Shown: one piece after another, positions 7,327 to 14,560 of the stretch
Numbering within the stretch: the first letter of the stretch is position 1
How the letters are laid out: each line of letters opens with the position of its first letter
DNA from: Clostridia bacterium
Lineage (GTDB): Bacteria; Bacillota; Clostridia; Christensenellales; Borkfalkiaceae
Reading direction: 5' to 3'
Length of the DNA stretch: 64,000 nucleotides
NCBI GenBank assembly: GCA_017621735.1
Contig: JAGASM010000036.1
Location: 1 to 64,000 of the forward strand
The notes under the pieces: generated by a model
The model's input: the letters and a program-made list of their open reading frames with translations, nothing else
Told to the model about the DNA's origin: nothing
Databases searched by the model: none
Program-made: the position numbers and the translations under genes

Positions 7327-8469
7327 ATGGCATTAAAAATCAAAAGAGAAAACCTCGGCGTCGTATTTACACCGCGCGACGAGGAGGTGTACGACCACAC
7401 GACGGGCGTATTATACCCGCGCGTGTTAGAACTGCGTCATGCGGGGGAAAAGAACGGATTGCTCCTTGCAACGTTTGAGCATGCAACGTTGAAAGAACCG
7501 CCCGTTGCGCCCATTTTGTGCAGTCGCGATCAAGGGGTTACGTGGGAAGCGTATTCGCAAATGGAAGACACGCACAACGGTTACGGAATCCGCTTTCAGC
7601 CGACGTTGTTTGAACTTCCGTGCGCTTGCGGGGATTTACCCGAAGGGACGCTTGTTTTCGTCGGGAATTCCGTTCCGCTCGATTTTACGTCGACGCAACT
7701 CGTCTTTTACGTGAGTTTCGATTGCGGATTAACGTGGGAATACCGTTCTACGTTTGCCGTCGGCGGCCCTCCGATCGAACAAAATTTCGACGCGCTCGGT
7801 CCCGTATGGGAGCCGTTCGTCTACATCAACGCTTACGGCGACCTTACCGTCGCGTTCACCGACGAGCGCCCGCATACCGATCCTCGGTTTAACCAAACGC
7901 TTGCGCTCGTCCTTTCCAAAGACGGCGGAAAAACGTGGAGCGAACCGCAATATACCGTTACCGTTCCCGATCGCGGACTTCGTCCCGGAATGCCGATCGT
8001 CGCAAGAATGGGAAACGGAAAATATATCATGGTGTACGAAATCGTGGGCTATCCTTCGTGCGATATTTACTTTAAGTTGTCCGACGACGGAGTAAATTGG
8101 GGGGATCCGCTTTCCCAAGGGAAACGGGTGGAAACGCCGGACGGACTTTATCTCGGCTCTATGCCCTACGTCATTTGGGTTCCGCACGGCGGAAAGAACG
8201 GAACGGTCATCGTTACGGCAAAACGGGAAGGCGAGCATTACGGCATGCGCGATCCCGGATATTATCACGTCAATTACGATAACGGCGAGGGGGAATGGTA
8301 CCGCGTTCCTATGCTGATTACCTATCGCACCGAGCAGTTGCAAGCGGGGTGGAGTATGGGCATGACGCAGGTGGGGGAAAACGTTCTTTTACAACTTGCG
8401 CCTACGCCGATGAATAAAAAAAGAATGCAAATTACATACGGAATCGGCATTCTCGAAACGGAAGAATAA
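7327..8469 (+). CDS. Sialidase-like beta-propeller protein (BNR/Asp-box)
   Basis: 380 residues with four Asp boxes: SRDQGVTW (66-73), SFDCGLTW (130-137), SKDGGKTW (197-204) and SDDGVNW (252-258), the hallmark of six-bladed sialidase-type propellers. Such enzymes cleave terminal sugars, classically sialic acid. An N-terminal Arg is present (FTPRDEE, residue 17), but I cannot confirm the full Arg triad or the Tyr/Glu pair. No signal peptide, so the substrate would be imported oligosaccharides or another intracellular glycan. Single gene with its own promoter, followed by a fourfold terminator repeat. It could act on another sugar or only bind. Confidence 0.75.
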   Translation: MALKIKRENLGVVFTPRDEEVYDHTTGVLYPRVLELRHAGEKNGLLLATFEHATLKEPPVAPILCSRDQGVTWEAYSQMEDTHNGYGIRFQPTLFELPCACGDLPEGTLVFVGNSVPLDFTSTQLVFYVSFDCGLTWEYRSTFAVGGPPIEQNFDALGPVWEPFVYINAYGDLTVAFTDERPHTDPRFNQTLALVLSKDGGKTWSEPQYTVTVPDRGLRPGMPIVARMGNGKYIMVYEIVGYPSCDIYFKLSDDGVNWGDPLSQGKRVETPDGLYLGSMPYVIWVPHGGKNGTVIVTAKREGEHYGMRDPGYYHVNYDNGEGEWYRVPMLITYRTEQLQAGWSMGMTQVGENVLLQLAPTPMNKKRMQITYGIGILETEE

Positions 8470-8473
8470 AGAA

Positions 8474-8810
8474 AAGCCCGATACAAGTCGGGCTTTTTGC
8501 TTGTTTTTCTGCCGATGAGGTTTGAATACTTTCTGTCGCGCATTGCAAAAAACTTTTGAAACGGAAGCACAAGTCAAAGCCCGATACAAGTCGGGCTTTT
8601 TGCTTGTTTTTCCGCGGTTGAGGCTTGAATACTTTCTGTCGCGCATTGCAAAAAAACTTTTGAAGCGGAAGCGCAAGTCAAAGCCCGATACAAGTCGGGC
8701 TTTTTGCTTGTTTTTCCGCCGTTGAGGCTTGAATGCTTTCTGTCGCGCATTGCAAAAAACTTTTGAAGCGGAAGCGCAAGTCAAAGCCCGATACAAGTCG
8801 GGCTTTTTTT
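8474..8810 (+). repeat. Fourfold terminator in 103-104 bp tandem repeats
   Basis: The hairpin AAGCCCG-ATACAAGT-CGGGCTTTTT occurs at 8474, 8577, 8681 and 8784. The spacer units share TTTCTGTCGCGCATTGCAAA and GAAGCGGAAGCGCAAGTC. GAAACGGAAG before the second hairpin matches the last codons of the sialidase-like gene, so the unit seems to include the gene tail. Each hairpin is an intrinsic terminator. This fills most of the gap to sigK. Confidence 0.9.
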
Positions 8811-8896
8811 AATGGAGATGGAGTGGATTATTTTTAGATCGGCGTAATAGGACAAAATAGACGCAACGTATAATAACCTTACAAAAAGGAGGCGAT

Positions 8897-9592
8897 ATGT
8901 TCGATTTATTTTACGCCGTATTATGCAAATTGTTTTTCTTTACGGGAATGGTGCGCGATTCCTATCCCAAACCGCTTTCCCCCGACGAGGAGGAACGCTA
9001 TCTTATCGCGGCGAAAGGGGGAGATAAACGCGCAAAAGATCTGTTGATCAAGCACAATATGAGGCTTGTGGCGCATATTGTCAAAAAGTATTCGGGGGCG
9101 GCGGATACGGACGACATGATCTCCGTGGGGAGCATCGGGCTTATTAAGGCAATCAACACGTTTGAAGTGGGGCGCGGGGCACGCCTTGCAACCTACACGG
9201 CACGGTGTATCGAAAATGAAATTTTAATGCTCATTCGCGCGGGGAAAAAACATCGCAACACCGTGTCTTTATCCGATCCCGTCGGGACGGACAAAGAGGG
9301 GAACGAACTGACCTTGATGGATTTACTCGCGGAAAAAGAGGACGTCGTTTTTGGAAGCGTGGAACAAAAAATCGTGCAAGAAAAGTTTGTACGGCAAATT
9401 CGGGGGATATTGAACGAGCGGGAAACGGAAATTATATGTTTGCGCTATGCGCTTTTCGGTGGGGCTCCGCTTGCTCAACGCGAGGTTGCGCAAAAGTTAA
9501 AGATATCCCGTTCTTACGTCAGCCGAATCGAAAAAAAGGCGATTGAAAAACTGCGCAAGGGACTTCGACGAGAAGACTTCCTTGCCGAGTAA
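8897..9592 (+). CDS. sigK: RNA polymerase sigma factor SigK (late mother-cell sporulation sigma)
   Basis: 231 residues. After a hydrophobic pro-sequence-like N-terminus (FDLFYAVLCKLFFFTGM) comes KPLSPDEEERYL, then the region 2 block LIKHNMRLVAHIVKKYS with DDMISVGSIGLIKAINTF, and a region 4 helix-turn-helix ISRSYVSRIEKKAIEKL. This is the SigK pattern; SigE has a different region 2 and a longer pro-segment. The N-terminus suggests pro-SigK processing. The gene is not interrupted by a skin element. AAAGGAGG lies upstream of ATG 8897. Supports a spore-forming host. Confidence 0.9.
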   Translation: MFDLFYAVLCKLFFFTGMVRDSYPKPLSPDEEERYLIAAKGGDKRAKDLLIKHNMRLVAHIVKKYSGAADTDDMISVGSIGLIKAINTFEVGRGARLATYTARCIENEILMLIRAGKKHRNTVSLSDPVGTDKEGNELTLMDLLAEKEDVVFGSVEQKIVQEKFVRQIRGILNERETEIICLRYALFGGAPLAQREVAQKLKISRSYVSRIEKKAIEKLRKGLRREDFLAE

Positions 9593-9671
9593 ATGCAAAA
9601 AAATCGGTGCGTCGTTTTATAGTAAACGCAGTTTGCGCGTGTCGGCGGTTGGGGAAGGGGAAATTAGTGCG

Positions 9672-9870
9672 GCAGTTTCCGTTGGTTTTTGTAAATCGTC
9701 CAGTTGGAACGGTAAGCGGGGGAAGAAAAAGGCGGGAGCGAGCAGTTTCCGTTGATTTTTACGGTAAGCGGGGAAGAAAAAAGACGAGAGAGGACAGTTT
9801 CCGTTGATTTTTGTGAATTGTCGAGTTAGAACGGCAAGCGGGGAGAAAAAGGCGGGAGCGCGGAGGCTTC
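9672..9870. repeat. Degenerate tandem repeat of about 50-70 bp, three copies
   Basis: Units starting GCAGTTTCCGTTGRTTTTT at about 9672, 9742 and 9793, each followed by GGTAAGCGGGG-AAGAAAAA-GGCGGGAGCG or variants. Copy two has lost the middle part. Lies between sigK and the methyltransferase gene; the rest of 9593-9954 shows no gene. Confidence 0.75.
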
Positions 9871-9954
9871 CGTGAACGGCGAAAGAGAAATGAGAGGGAC
9901 GGGAGAAAAATTAGTTCGCGCGCGAAGAAATTATCGGCGCGTCGCTTTTTTTAC

Positions 9955-9983
9955 TTTACAAAGCGAAGGAAAAAGTTTATAAT
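9955..9983 (+). promoter_or_regulatory. Promoter predicting a leaderless mRNA
   Basis: TTTACA (9955-9960), 17 bp, TATAAT (9978-9983). Only six bases separate the -10 box from ATG 9990, so transcription should begin at or next to the A of ATG. No Shine-Dalgarno sequence is present. Confidence 0.7.
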
Positions 9984-9989
9984 TTATCT

Positions 9990-10850
9990 ATGATTCATCT
10001 TGCCGACGCATGGCGCGATTACGAAGTCATTGCAACGGGCGACGGTTACAAGTTGGAACGGTGGAAGGACGTTTATTTGCTTCGCCCCGATCCGCAGGTA
10101 ATTTGGAAATCGCAGTTCGACTTATTCTCTTATCCAAAACTCAACGCGGTATATCACCGCAGCGAAAAAGGGGGCGGGGGATGGGAGTACCGCAAAAAAA
10201 TGCCCGACGAATGGAACGTAAGTTACCGCGACCTCAATTTCAAAGTAAAACCGATGGGGTTTAAGCATACGGGGCTTTTCCCCGAACAGGCCGTTAATTG
10301 GGACAAAATGGCTTCCCTTATTCAATCGGCGGGAAGACCGATTAAAGTACTCAATCTCTTTGCCTATACGGGCGGGGCGACGGTTGCTTGTGCCAAAGCG
10401 GGCGCAGAAGTAACGCACGTGGACGCGGCAAAAGGAATGGTAGAACGCGCGGGCGAAAATGCGCGCCTTTCGGGCATTTTTAGCGGGATTCGCTATATCG
10501 TGGACGACTGTAAAAAATTTGTTCAAAGGGAAATTCGCCGCGGAAATAAGTACGACGCCGTCATTATGGATCCGCCCTCTTACGGACGGGGGCCGAACGG
10601 CGAAATGTGGAAGATCGAGAGCGAACTTTATCCTTTCGTCCAACTTTGTACGGAAGTGCTCAGCGATAATCCGTTATTCTTTTTGATCAACAGTTACACG
10701 ACGGGGCTGCAACCGGCGGTGTTGAGTAACATTCTTTCCCTTTGCCTCAAAGGACGGAAGGGGAAGATCGAGGCGTACGAAGTGGGGCTTCCCACGGGGG
10801 AAGGGATTTGTCTTCCCTGTGGCGCGGGAGGAATGTTTATCCATGAATGA
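9990..10850 (+). CDS. Class I SAM-dependent rRNA methyltransferase (RlmI-like)
   Basis: 286 residues. SAM-binding motif I NLFAYTGGATVACA near residue 115, the acidic strand end VDAAKGMVE, and the catalytic-type DPPSYGRG near residue 192 are those of the RlmI/YtxD-type enzymes acting on 23S rRNA cytosine. The PUA domain of classical RlmI is absent; the N-terminal 85 residues differ. It overlaps the following pseudouridine synthase by 8 nt, so the pair looks like an RNA-modification operon. The exact target base is not shown by the sequence. Confidence 0.8.
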   Translation: MIHLADAWRDYEVIATGDGYKLERWKDVYLLRPDPQVIWKSQFDLFSYPKLNAVYHRSEKGGGGWEYRKKMPDEWNVSYRDLNFKVKPMGFKHTGLFPEQAVNWDKMASLIQSAGRPIKVLNLFAYTGGATVACAKAGAEVTHVDAAKGMVERAGENARLSGIFSGIRYIVDDCKKFVQREIRRGNKYDAVIMDPPSYGRGPNGEMWKIESELYPFVQLCTEVLSDNPLFFLINSYTTGLQPAVLSNILSLCLKGRKGKIEAYEVGLPTGEGICLPCGAGGMFIHE

Positions 10851-11550
10851 AGAAAATAAACTGACAATTTTATACGAAGATAATCATATCATCGTCGTAT
10901 ACAAACCGCAAAACTTGGCGTCTTGCCCGGATGAGAGCGGGGACTGTAATCTTCTCGATCAAATTAAAGATTATATCAAAACGGCATATCAAAAACCGGG
11001 GAACGTTTACGTTGGGCTTGTACATCGGCTTGACCGTCCTACGGGCGGCGTTATGGTATTTGCAAAAACGAGCAAGGCTGCGGGACGGTTAGGGGAACAA
11101 ATGAAGACGGGGGATTTCGATAAACGGTATCTCGCCGTATTAAACGGAACGCCTTCGCCCGAGAGCGGAAATCTCGTCAACTGGTTGAAAAAGAATACCG
11201 TCAACAATATGGTGTACTTGTGTACGCAGGCGACGGACGGCGCAAAGATGGCGTCGCTTGATTACCGTGTTTTGGAAAAGACGGACAAGTACGCTTTGAC
11301 CGAACTCAAGTTGCACACGGGGAGGAGTCATCAAATCCGCGTGCAAATGGCAGGGATTGCGCATCCCGTTTACGGGGACATGCGTTACGGCGGAGAGCGC
11401 GCGCAAAAGGGAAAACTTGCCCTTTGGGCGTATTCGCTTTCCTTTACGCATCCCGTTACCAAAGAACGCATGAAATTTATCTGCGAACCCCCTCAAGACG
11501 AGGCGCCGTGGAGGCTTTTTCACCTCGAATCGGTCGTTTGGCCGCAATAA
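10843..11550 (+). CDS. RluA-family pseudouridine synthase without S4 domain
   Basis: 235 residues from ATG 10843, which overlaps the methyltransferase stop (ATGAATGA) and has GGGAGG about 10 nt upstream. The catalytic motif is LVHRLDRPTGGVMVFAK, with Asp near residue 66, followed by the KRYLAVLNG and LHTGRSHQIRVQ blocks typical of RluA/RluD. No S4 RNA-binding domain in front. Isomerises uridine in rRNA or tRNA; which site cannot be told. Confidence 0.88.
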   Translation: MNEENKLTILYEDNHIIVVYKPQNLASCPDESGDCNLLDQIKDYIKTAYQKPGNVYVGLVHRLDRPTGGVMVFAKTSKAAGRLGEQMKTGDFDKRYLAVLNGTPSPESGNLVNWLKKNTVNNMVYLCTQATDGAKMASLDYRVLEKTDKYALTELKLHTGRSHQIRVQMAGIAHPVYGDMRYGGERAQKGKLALWAYSLSFTHPVTKERMKFICEPPQDEAPWRLFHLESVVWPQ

Positions 11551-11595
11551 AATTTAGGAAAATATATTTTCTCGAAAAAGAAAGGGCATTATGGC

Positions 11596-11624
11596 TTGAC
11601 GGAACGGGAAAATTTGTGTAAAAT
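11596..11624 (+). promoter_or_regulatory. Promoter of the surface protein gene
   Basis: TTGACG (11596-11601), 17 bp, TAAAAT (11619-11624), about 47 bp before the start codon. Confidence 0.75.
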
Positions 11625-11671
11625 AATTAAGATAAGCGGGCAATGTTTTTGTCCAACCGGAGCATGAAATT

Positions 11672-13807
11672 ATGAAAAAGTATAAAACTCGTTTGACAAC
11701 GTTGATCGCGGCGTTTGCCCTTACCATGGGCGCGGCGATCGGAACGGCCGTCCCCTCGGTGGGAGCGCTTGCGGTCGATTATACGCCGTCCGGCATTTTC
11801 TCTGCGGGAAGAAACGGCGCGGTTACCGCTACCGCGGCAGAAGATGGGGAAGATTCGTTCGTTCAGTTTGAGCTTTCCGACGGGGGATCCGTCCATTACC
11901 GCCGCGATCTTGCGCTGAAGTGGTTTGAAAAGGTAGAAGAAGTCGTAACGCAAAAGTATTTCTCGGTAGAGTTTGCACTTGACGAGATCAATTTTGAAAC
12001 GCTTACCCTTTCGTTTGAAAGCGCGCAAGAAAACGTCAGCAAAGACGGCACGACGGAAAACGCTCTCCTTTTCACGGTGGAAGAGGGACAAGTTTATGCG
12101 GCTTGCAAGTATGCGGATGAAGACGCCGGTTCAAAGACGGCGATCGACGTTTCGAGCGGCGTAAAAGTTGCGTTCGTCAGCGATGAAAACGGGACGTTCC
12201 AAGTAAACGTCAACGATACGGCAGTCGGCGCGTTCCAAAACATCGGCGGATATTACATGGAATACCTCTCTTCGAGTTCTTCCACGCCGAGAATTCCTAT
12301 GAGTTTTGAAGCGGACCTTGCAGAAGGGGAAACGACGCAACTGATTGCAATGAAGTCGCTCAACGGTCAGTCGTTGAAGTTGACGGACGGAAAAATCGTC
12401 GATAACGCGCCCGCAGCGCTCGTTGTAAACGAAAAGGTAAACCATTTCCCTCTCGGATATAAGTTCGCGCTTTCTTACGAAGCGATCGACGTTTGCGACG
12501 AATCTGTTTCCGTATCCCGTCAATACTATATGTACGAGGCGCCCGAAGCAGGCGCGGAGGAAGCGGATCCCAGTTATTCCACCCTTTCCACGTCTACCTA
12601 TTTCCTTCCTCAAACGGAAGGCAGCACGCAGGAAGAAGTATCCGTTCGCTTTAAGTTGGACGACGGCAGAGTCATGGATGCGGACGAATACGTTTACCTT
12701 TCTTGGTACGTAGACAGCGCGCGTTTGGGTACGCACGGCGAAACGCAATACATTCCCGTATCGCGCGACGATCAAGGACCTTCTTATACTTGCACGACGA
12801 TCGACGCGGACGAAAACACCGTCCTCGACGATGCCGCTCCCGCACTTGTTGCGTATGAAAGCGCGGTCAAAGAAGCAAGCGAAAAACTCAACGCAGGCGA
12901 AGGATCGTATTTCTATCTTCCTTCTTTGCGCGGGTTGATTACCGACAACTTTACCGATTACAATAACTTGAAGTTCACCGTCTATTATAAGACGCAGTTC
13001 TCCGCAAGTACGAAAACGGCATCTTCGCTCAATTACAATGCGCTCCGCTTTGAAATTGAAGACGAGGCGGAATATTCCTTCCGCGTTATCGCGTCCGATA
13101 AACTCGGCAACGGGATGACGGTTATGGAAGACGGAAAGCCTGTTAGCGTTACCGCATCCAACGTTTGGGAGCTCGATTGCATTCCTCAATTCACCTTTAC
13201 GGCAAGAAGTACGGGTGCGACCATCGAAGATCCGGGCGAACAGTCCCTCGGCTATCGCGACAGCGTTTATAGCGCTTCCGATTTCGAAATCGTCGGAATT
13301 GAAGGGTATGAAGTAGAATACACCCTCTTCTATTTTGATCAAAACAGATACAACGAAGAGAAGGGAAGTATGCCCACCTATTCGGATATGGTAGAGGCTC
13401 CTACCGATTACGTCGCTTATCTCGAAGAAATTCGTGCATACGACGACTCGGTTACGCAAGACGACGCCGCTTGGGATAGAACGGACAACGACTACGAGTG
13501 GAATGCGACCGAACTTACCTTCCGTCCTCAACAGTCCGGATACTATTTCATCCGTGCGGACGTAACGGACAAGGTATATCCCAGCCAAGAAGTAATTGCA
13601 TATCAAGTCATCGAAGTACGCAACCCGATCGACGAAATCGCGGGTGAGGTTGACTGGTTGCAAAACAACGTTGCGGCAATCGTACTTTTCAGCATTTCCG
13701 CAGTTCTTGCAATTGCAATCGTCGTGCTGTTCGTCGTTAAGCCTTCCGATAAGAAAATGGAAGAAGTAAACTTGACCGAATTGAAAGGACAAAAGAAAAA
13801 TAAATAA
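11672..13807 (+). CDS. Large exported, membrane-anchored surface protein, unknown family
   Basis: 711 residues. Signal peptide in residues 1-34 (KKYKTRLTT, a hydrophobic core, then SVGALA). Extracellular part of about 620 residues is acidic and rich in beta-prone, Ser/Thr/Asp segments, suggesting several Ig-like or jelly-roll modules. A transmembrane helix (AAIVLFSISAVLAIAIVVLF, about 669-690) and a short basic tail ending KGQKKNK anchor it, with no LPXTG sortase motif. Strong own promoter and terminator, so monocistronic. Probably a cell-surface or adhesion protein; no enzyme motif seen. Confidence 0.75.
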   Translation: MKKYKTRLTTLIAAFALTMGAAIGTAVPSVGALAVDYTPSGIFSAGRNGAVTATAAEDGEDSFVQFELSDGGSVHYRRDLALKWFEKVEEVVTQKYFSVEFALDEINFETLTLSFESAQENVSKDGTTENALLFTVEEGQVYAACKYADEDAGSKTAIDVSSGVKVAFVSDENGTFQVNVNDTAVGAFQNIGGYYMEYLSSSSSTPRIPMSFEADLAEGETTQLIAMKSLNGQSLKLTDGKIVDNAPAALVVNEKVNHFPLGYKFALSYEAIDVCDESVSVSRQYYMYEAPEAGAEEADPSYSTLSTSTYFLPQTEGSTQEEVSVRFKLDDGRVMDADEYVYLSWYVDSARLGTHGETQYIPVSRDDQGPSYTCTTIDADENTVLDDAAPALVAYESAVKEASEKLNAGEGSYFYLPSLRGLITDNFTDYNNLKFTVYYKTQFSASTKTASSLNYNALRFEIEDEAEYSFRVIASDKLGNGMTVMEDGKPVSVTASNVWELDCIPQFTFTARSTGATIEDPGEQSLGYRDSVYSASDFEIVGIEGYEVEYTLFYFDQNRYNEEKGSMPTYSDMVEAPTDYVAYLEEIRAYDDSVTQDDAAWDRTDNDYEWNATELTFRPQQSGYYFIRADVTDKVYPSQEVIAYQVIEVRNPIDEIAGEVDWLQNNVAAIVLFSISAVLAIAIVVLFVVKPSDKKMEEVNLTELKGQKKNK

Positions 13808-13826
13808 AAAACCAAACAAACACATG

Positions 13827-13864
13827 GCGTAGCGACGAAAATTTGTCGCTACGCTATTTTTTTG
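13827..13864 (+). terminator. Terminator of the surface protein gene
   Basis: GCGTAGCGAC (13827-13836) / GTCGCTACGC (13845-13854) with an AT-rich loop, followed by TATTTTTTTT. Confidence 0.9.
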
Positions 13865-13867
13865 TGG

Positions 13868-13913
13868 ATTTTAGCGAAAAAAACGCCACTTGAAGTGGCT
13901 TATTTTATAGGGT
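13868..13913. repeat. Weak relative of the FSGKE mini-ORF repeat
   Basis: TTTTAGCGAAAAAAACG-CCACTTGAAGTGG-CTTATTTTATAG shares the TTTAGCG-AAAA block and the CCACTTGAAGTGG hairpin with the repeats at 35978-36340 and 45266-45365, but its reading frame is broken. Confidence 0.4.
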
Positions 13914-13998
13914 TGCTTTTCTTTTAAGAAAAACGTCAACGACGATGCGTTGTATAATTTTACGGCAGGTGCGCAATCTATGGTTAGGAGGAAGTCGT

Positions 13999-14238
13999 AT
14001 GATTATTGCAAATTTAATTTCTTATATTCTCGTCCTTGTCGGCGCGTTGAACTGGGGAATGTACGGGTTGTTGAATTTCAACCTCGTTTCTTCGATCTTT
14101 GCGGGCCCTCGCAACGTCGGTGCGATCATCACGTATACGCTTATCGCGCTTGCGGCAATTTGGTTGATCATTTCGCCCATTCTCACGAACGGCGCGCTCA
14201 AATTGCAAGGCAATCGGGACGTAGAAAAAGTAAGATAA
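13999..14238 (+). CDS. DUF378 family small membrane protein
   Basis: 79 residues from ATG 13999, chosen because TAGGAGGA ends 6-14 nt upstream. Two transmembrane segments with the family core ALNWGMYGLLNFNLVSSIFA and then PRNVGAIITYTLIALAAIW, as in the YuzA/DUF378 proteins. Function unknown. Own terminator follows. Confidence 0.85.
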   Translation: MIIANLISYILVLVGALNWGMYGLLNFNLVSSIFAGPRNVGAIITYTLIALAAIWLIISPILTNGALKLQGNRDVEKVR

Positions 14239-14241
14239 TCA

Positions 14242-14273
14242 AAAACGGAGCAAGTTTTTTGCTCCGTTTTTCC
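14242..14273 (+). terminator. Terminator after the DUF378 gene
   Basis: AAAACGGAGCAA / TTGCTCCGTTTT hairpin with a short T loop and T tail. Confidence 0.85.
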
Positions 14274-14317
14274 TTGCCGTTGGGTATAAACGCCGCAACG
14301 CTTGCATTGTATAGGAT

Positions 14318-14560
14318 ATGAAGTTATCTCAATTAAAGCAAGGGGAACGGGCAACCGTCGAAGAAATTGCGCTCAAAGCGGAAGAGCGGGCACGGCTTTC
14401 CGCGCTCGGCGTTGTTTGCGGACGTGAATTGATTTTACGAAAACGGTTGAAACGTGCCGTACTGTTCGGTGTGAACGGGACGAACGTTTCGGTGTCAGAA
14501 CAAATTGCAAACGCAATCACCGTTCAAAAATGCGGAGGAAGCCGTGAGTCGGAGAAATAA
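14318..14560 (+). CDS. feoA: FeoA, ferrous iron transport accessory protein
   Basis: 80 residues with the SH3-like FeoA fold: MKLSQLKQGERATVEEI, a central LSALGVVCGRELILRKR and VFGVNG-type strand before ISEQIANAITVQ. Works with FeoB in Fe(II) uptake. The ATG lies only about 5 nt after TAGGA, so the ribosome binding site is poor. The 3' end overlaps the feoB start by 17 nt. Confidence 0.88.
   Translation: MKLSQLKQGERATVEEIALKAEERARLSALGVVCGRELILRKRLKRAVLFGVNGTNVSVSEQIANAITVQKCGGSRESEK

Noticed and set aside
8474-8810. CRISPR array after the sialidase-like gene
   Set aside because: The regular spacing comes from whole-unit tandem duplication; spacers are nearly identical to each other and no cas gene is near.
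12131-13825. 564-codon antisense ORF opposite the surface protein gene
   Set aside because: Shadow frame caused by codon bias; the plus-strand gene has promoter, signal peptide, anchor and terminator.
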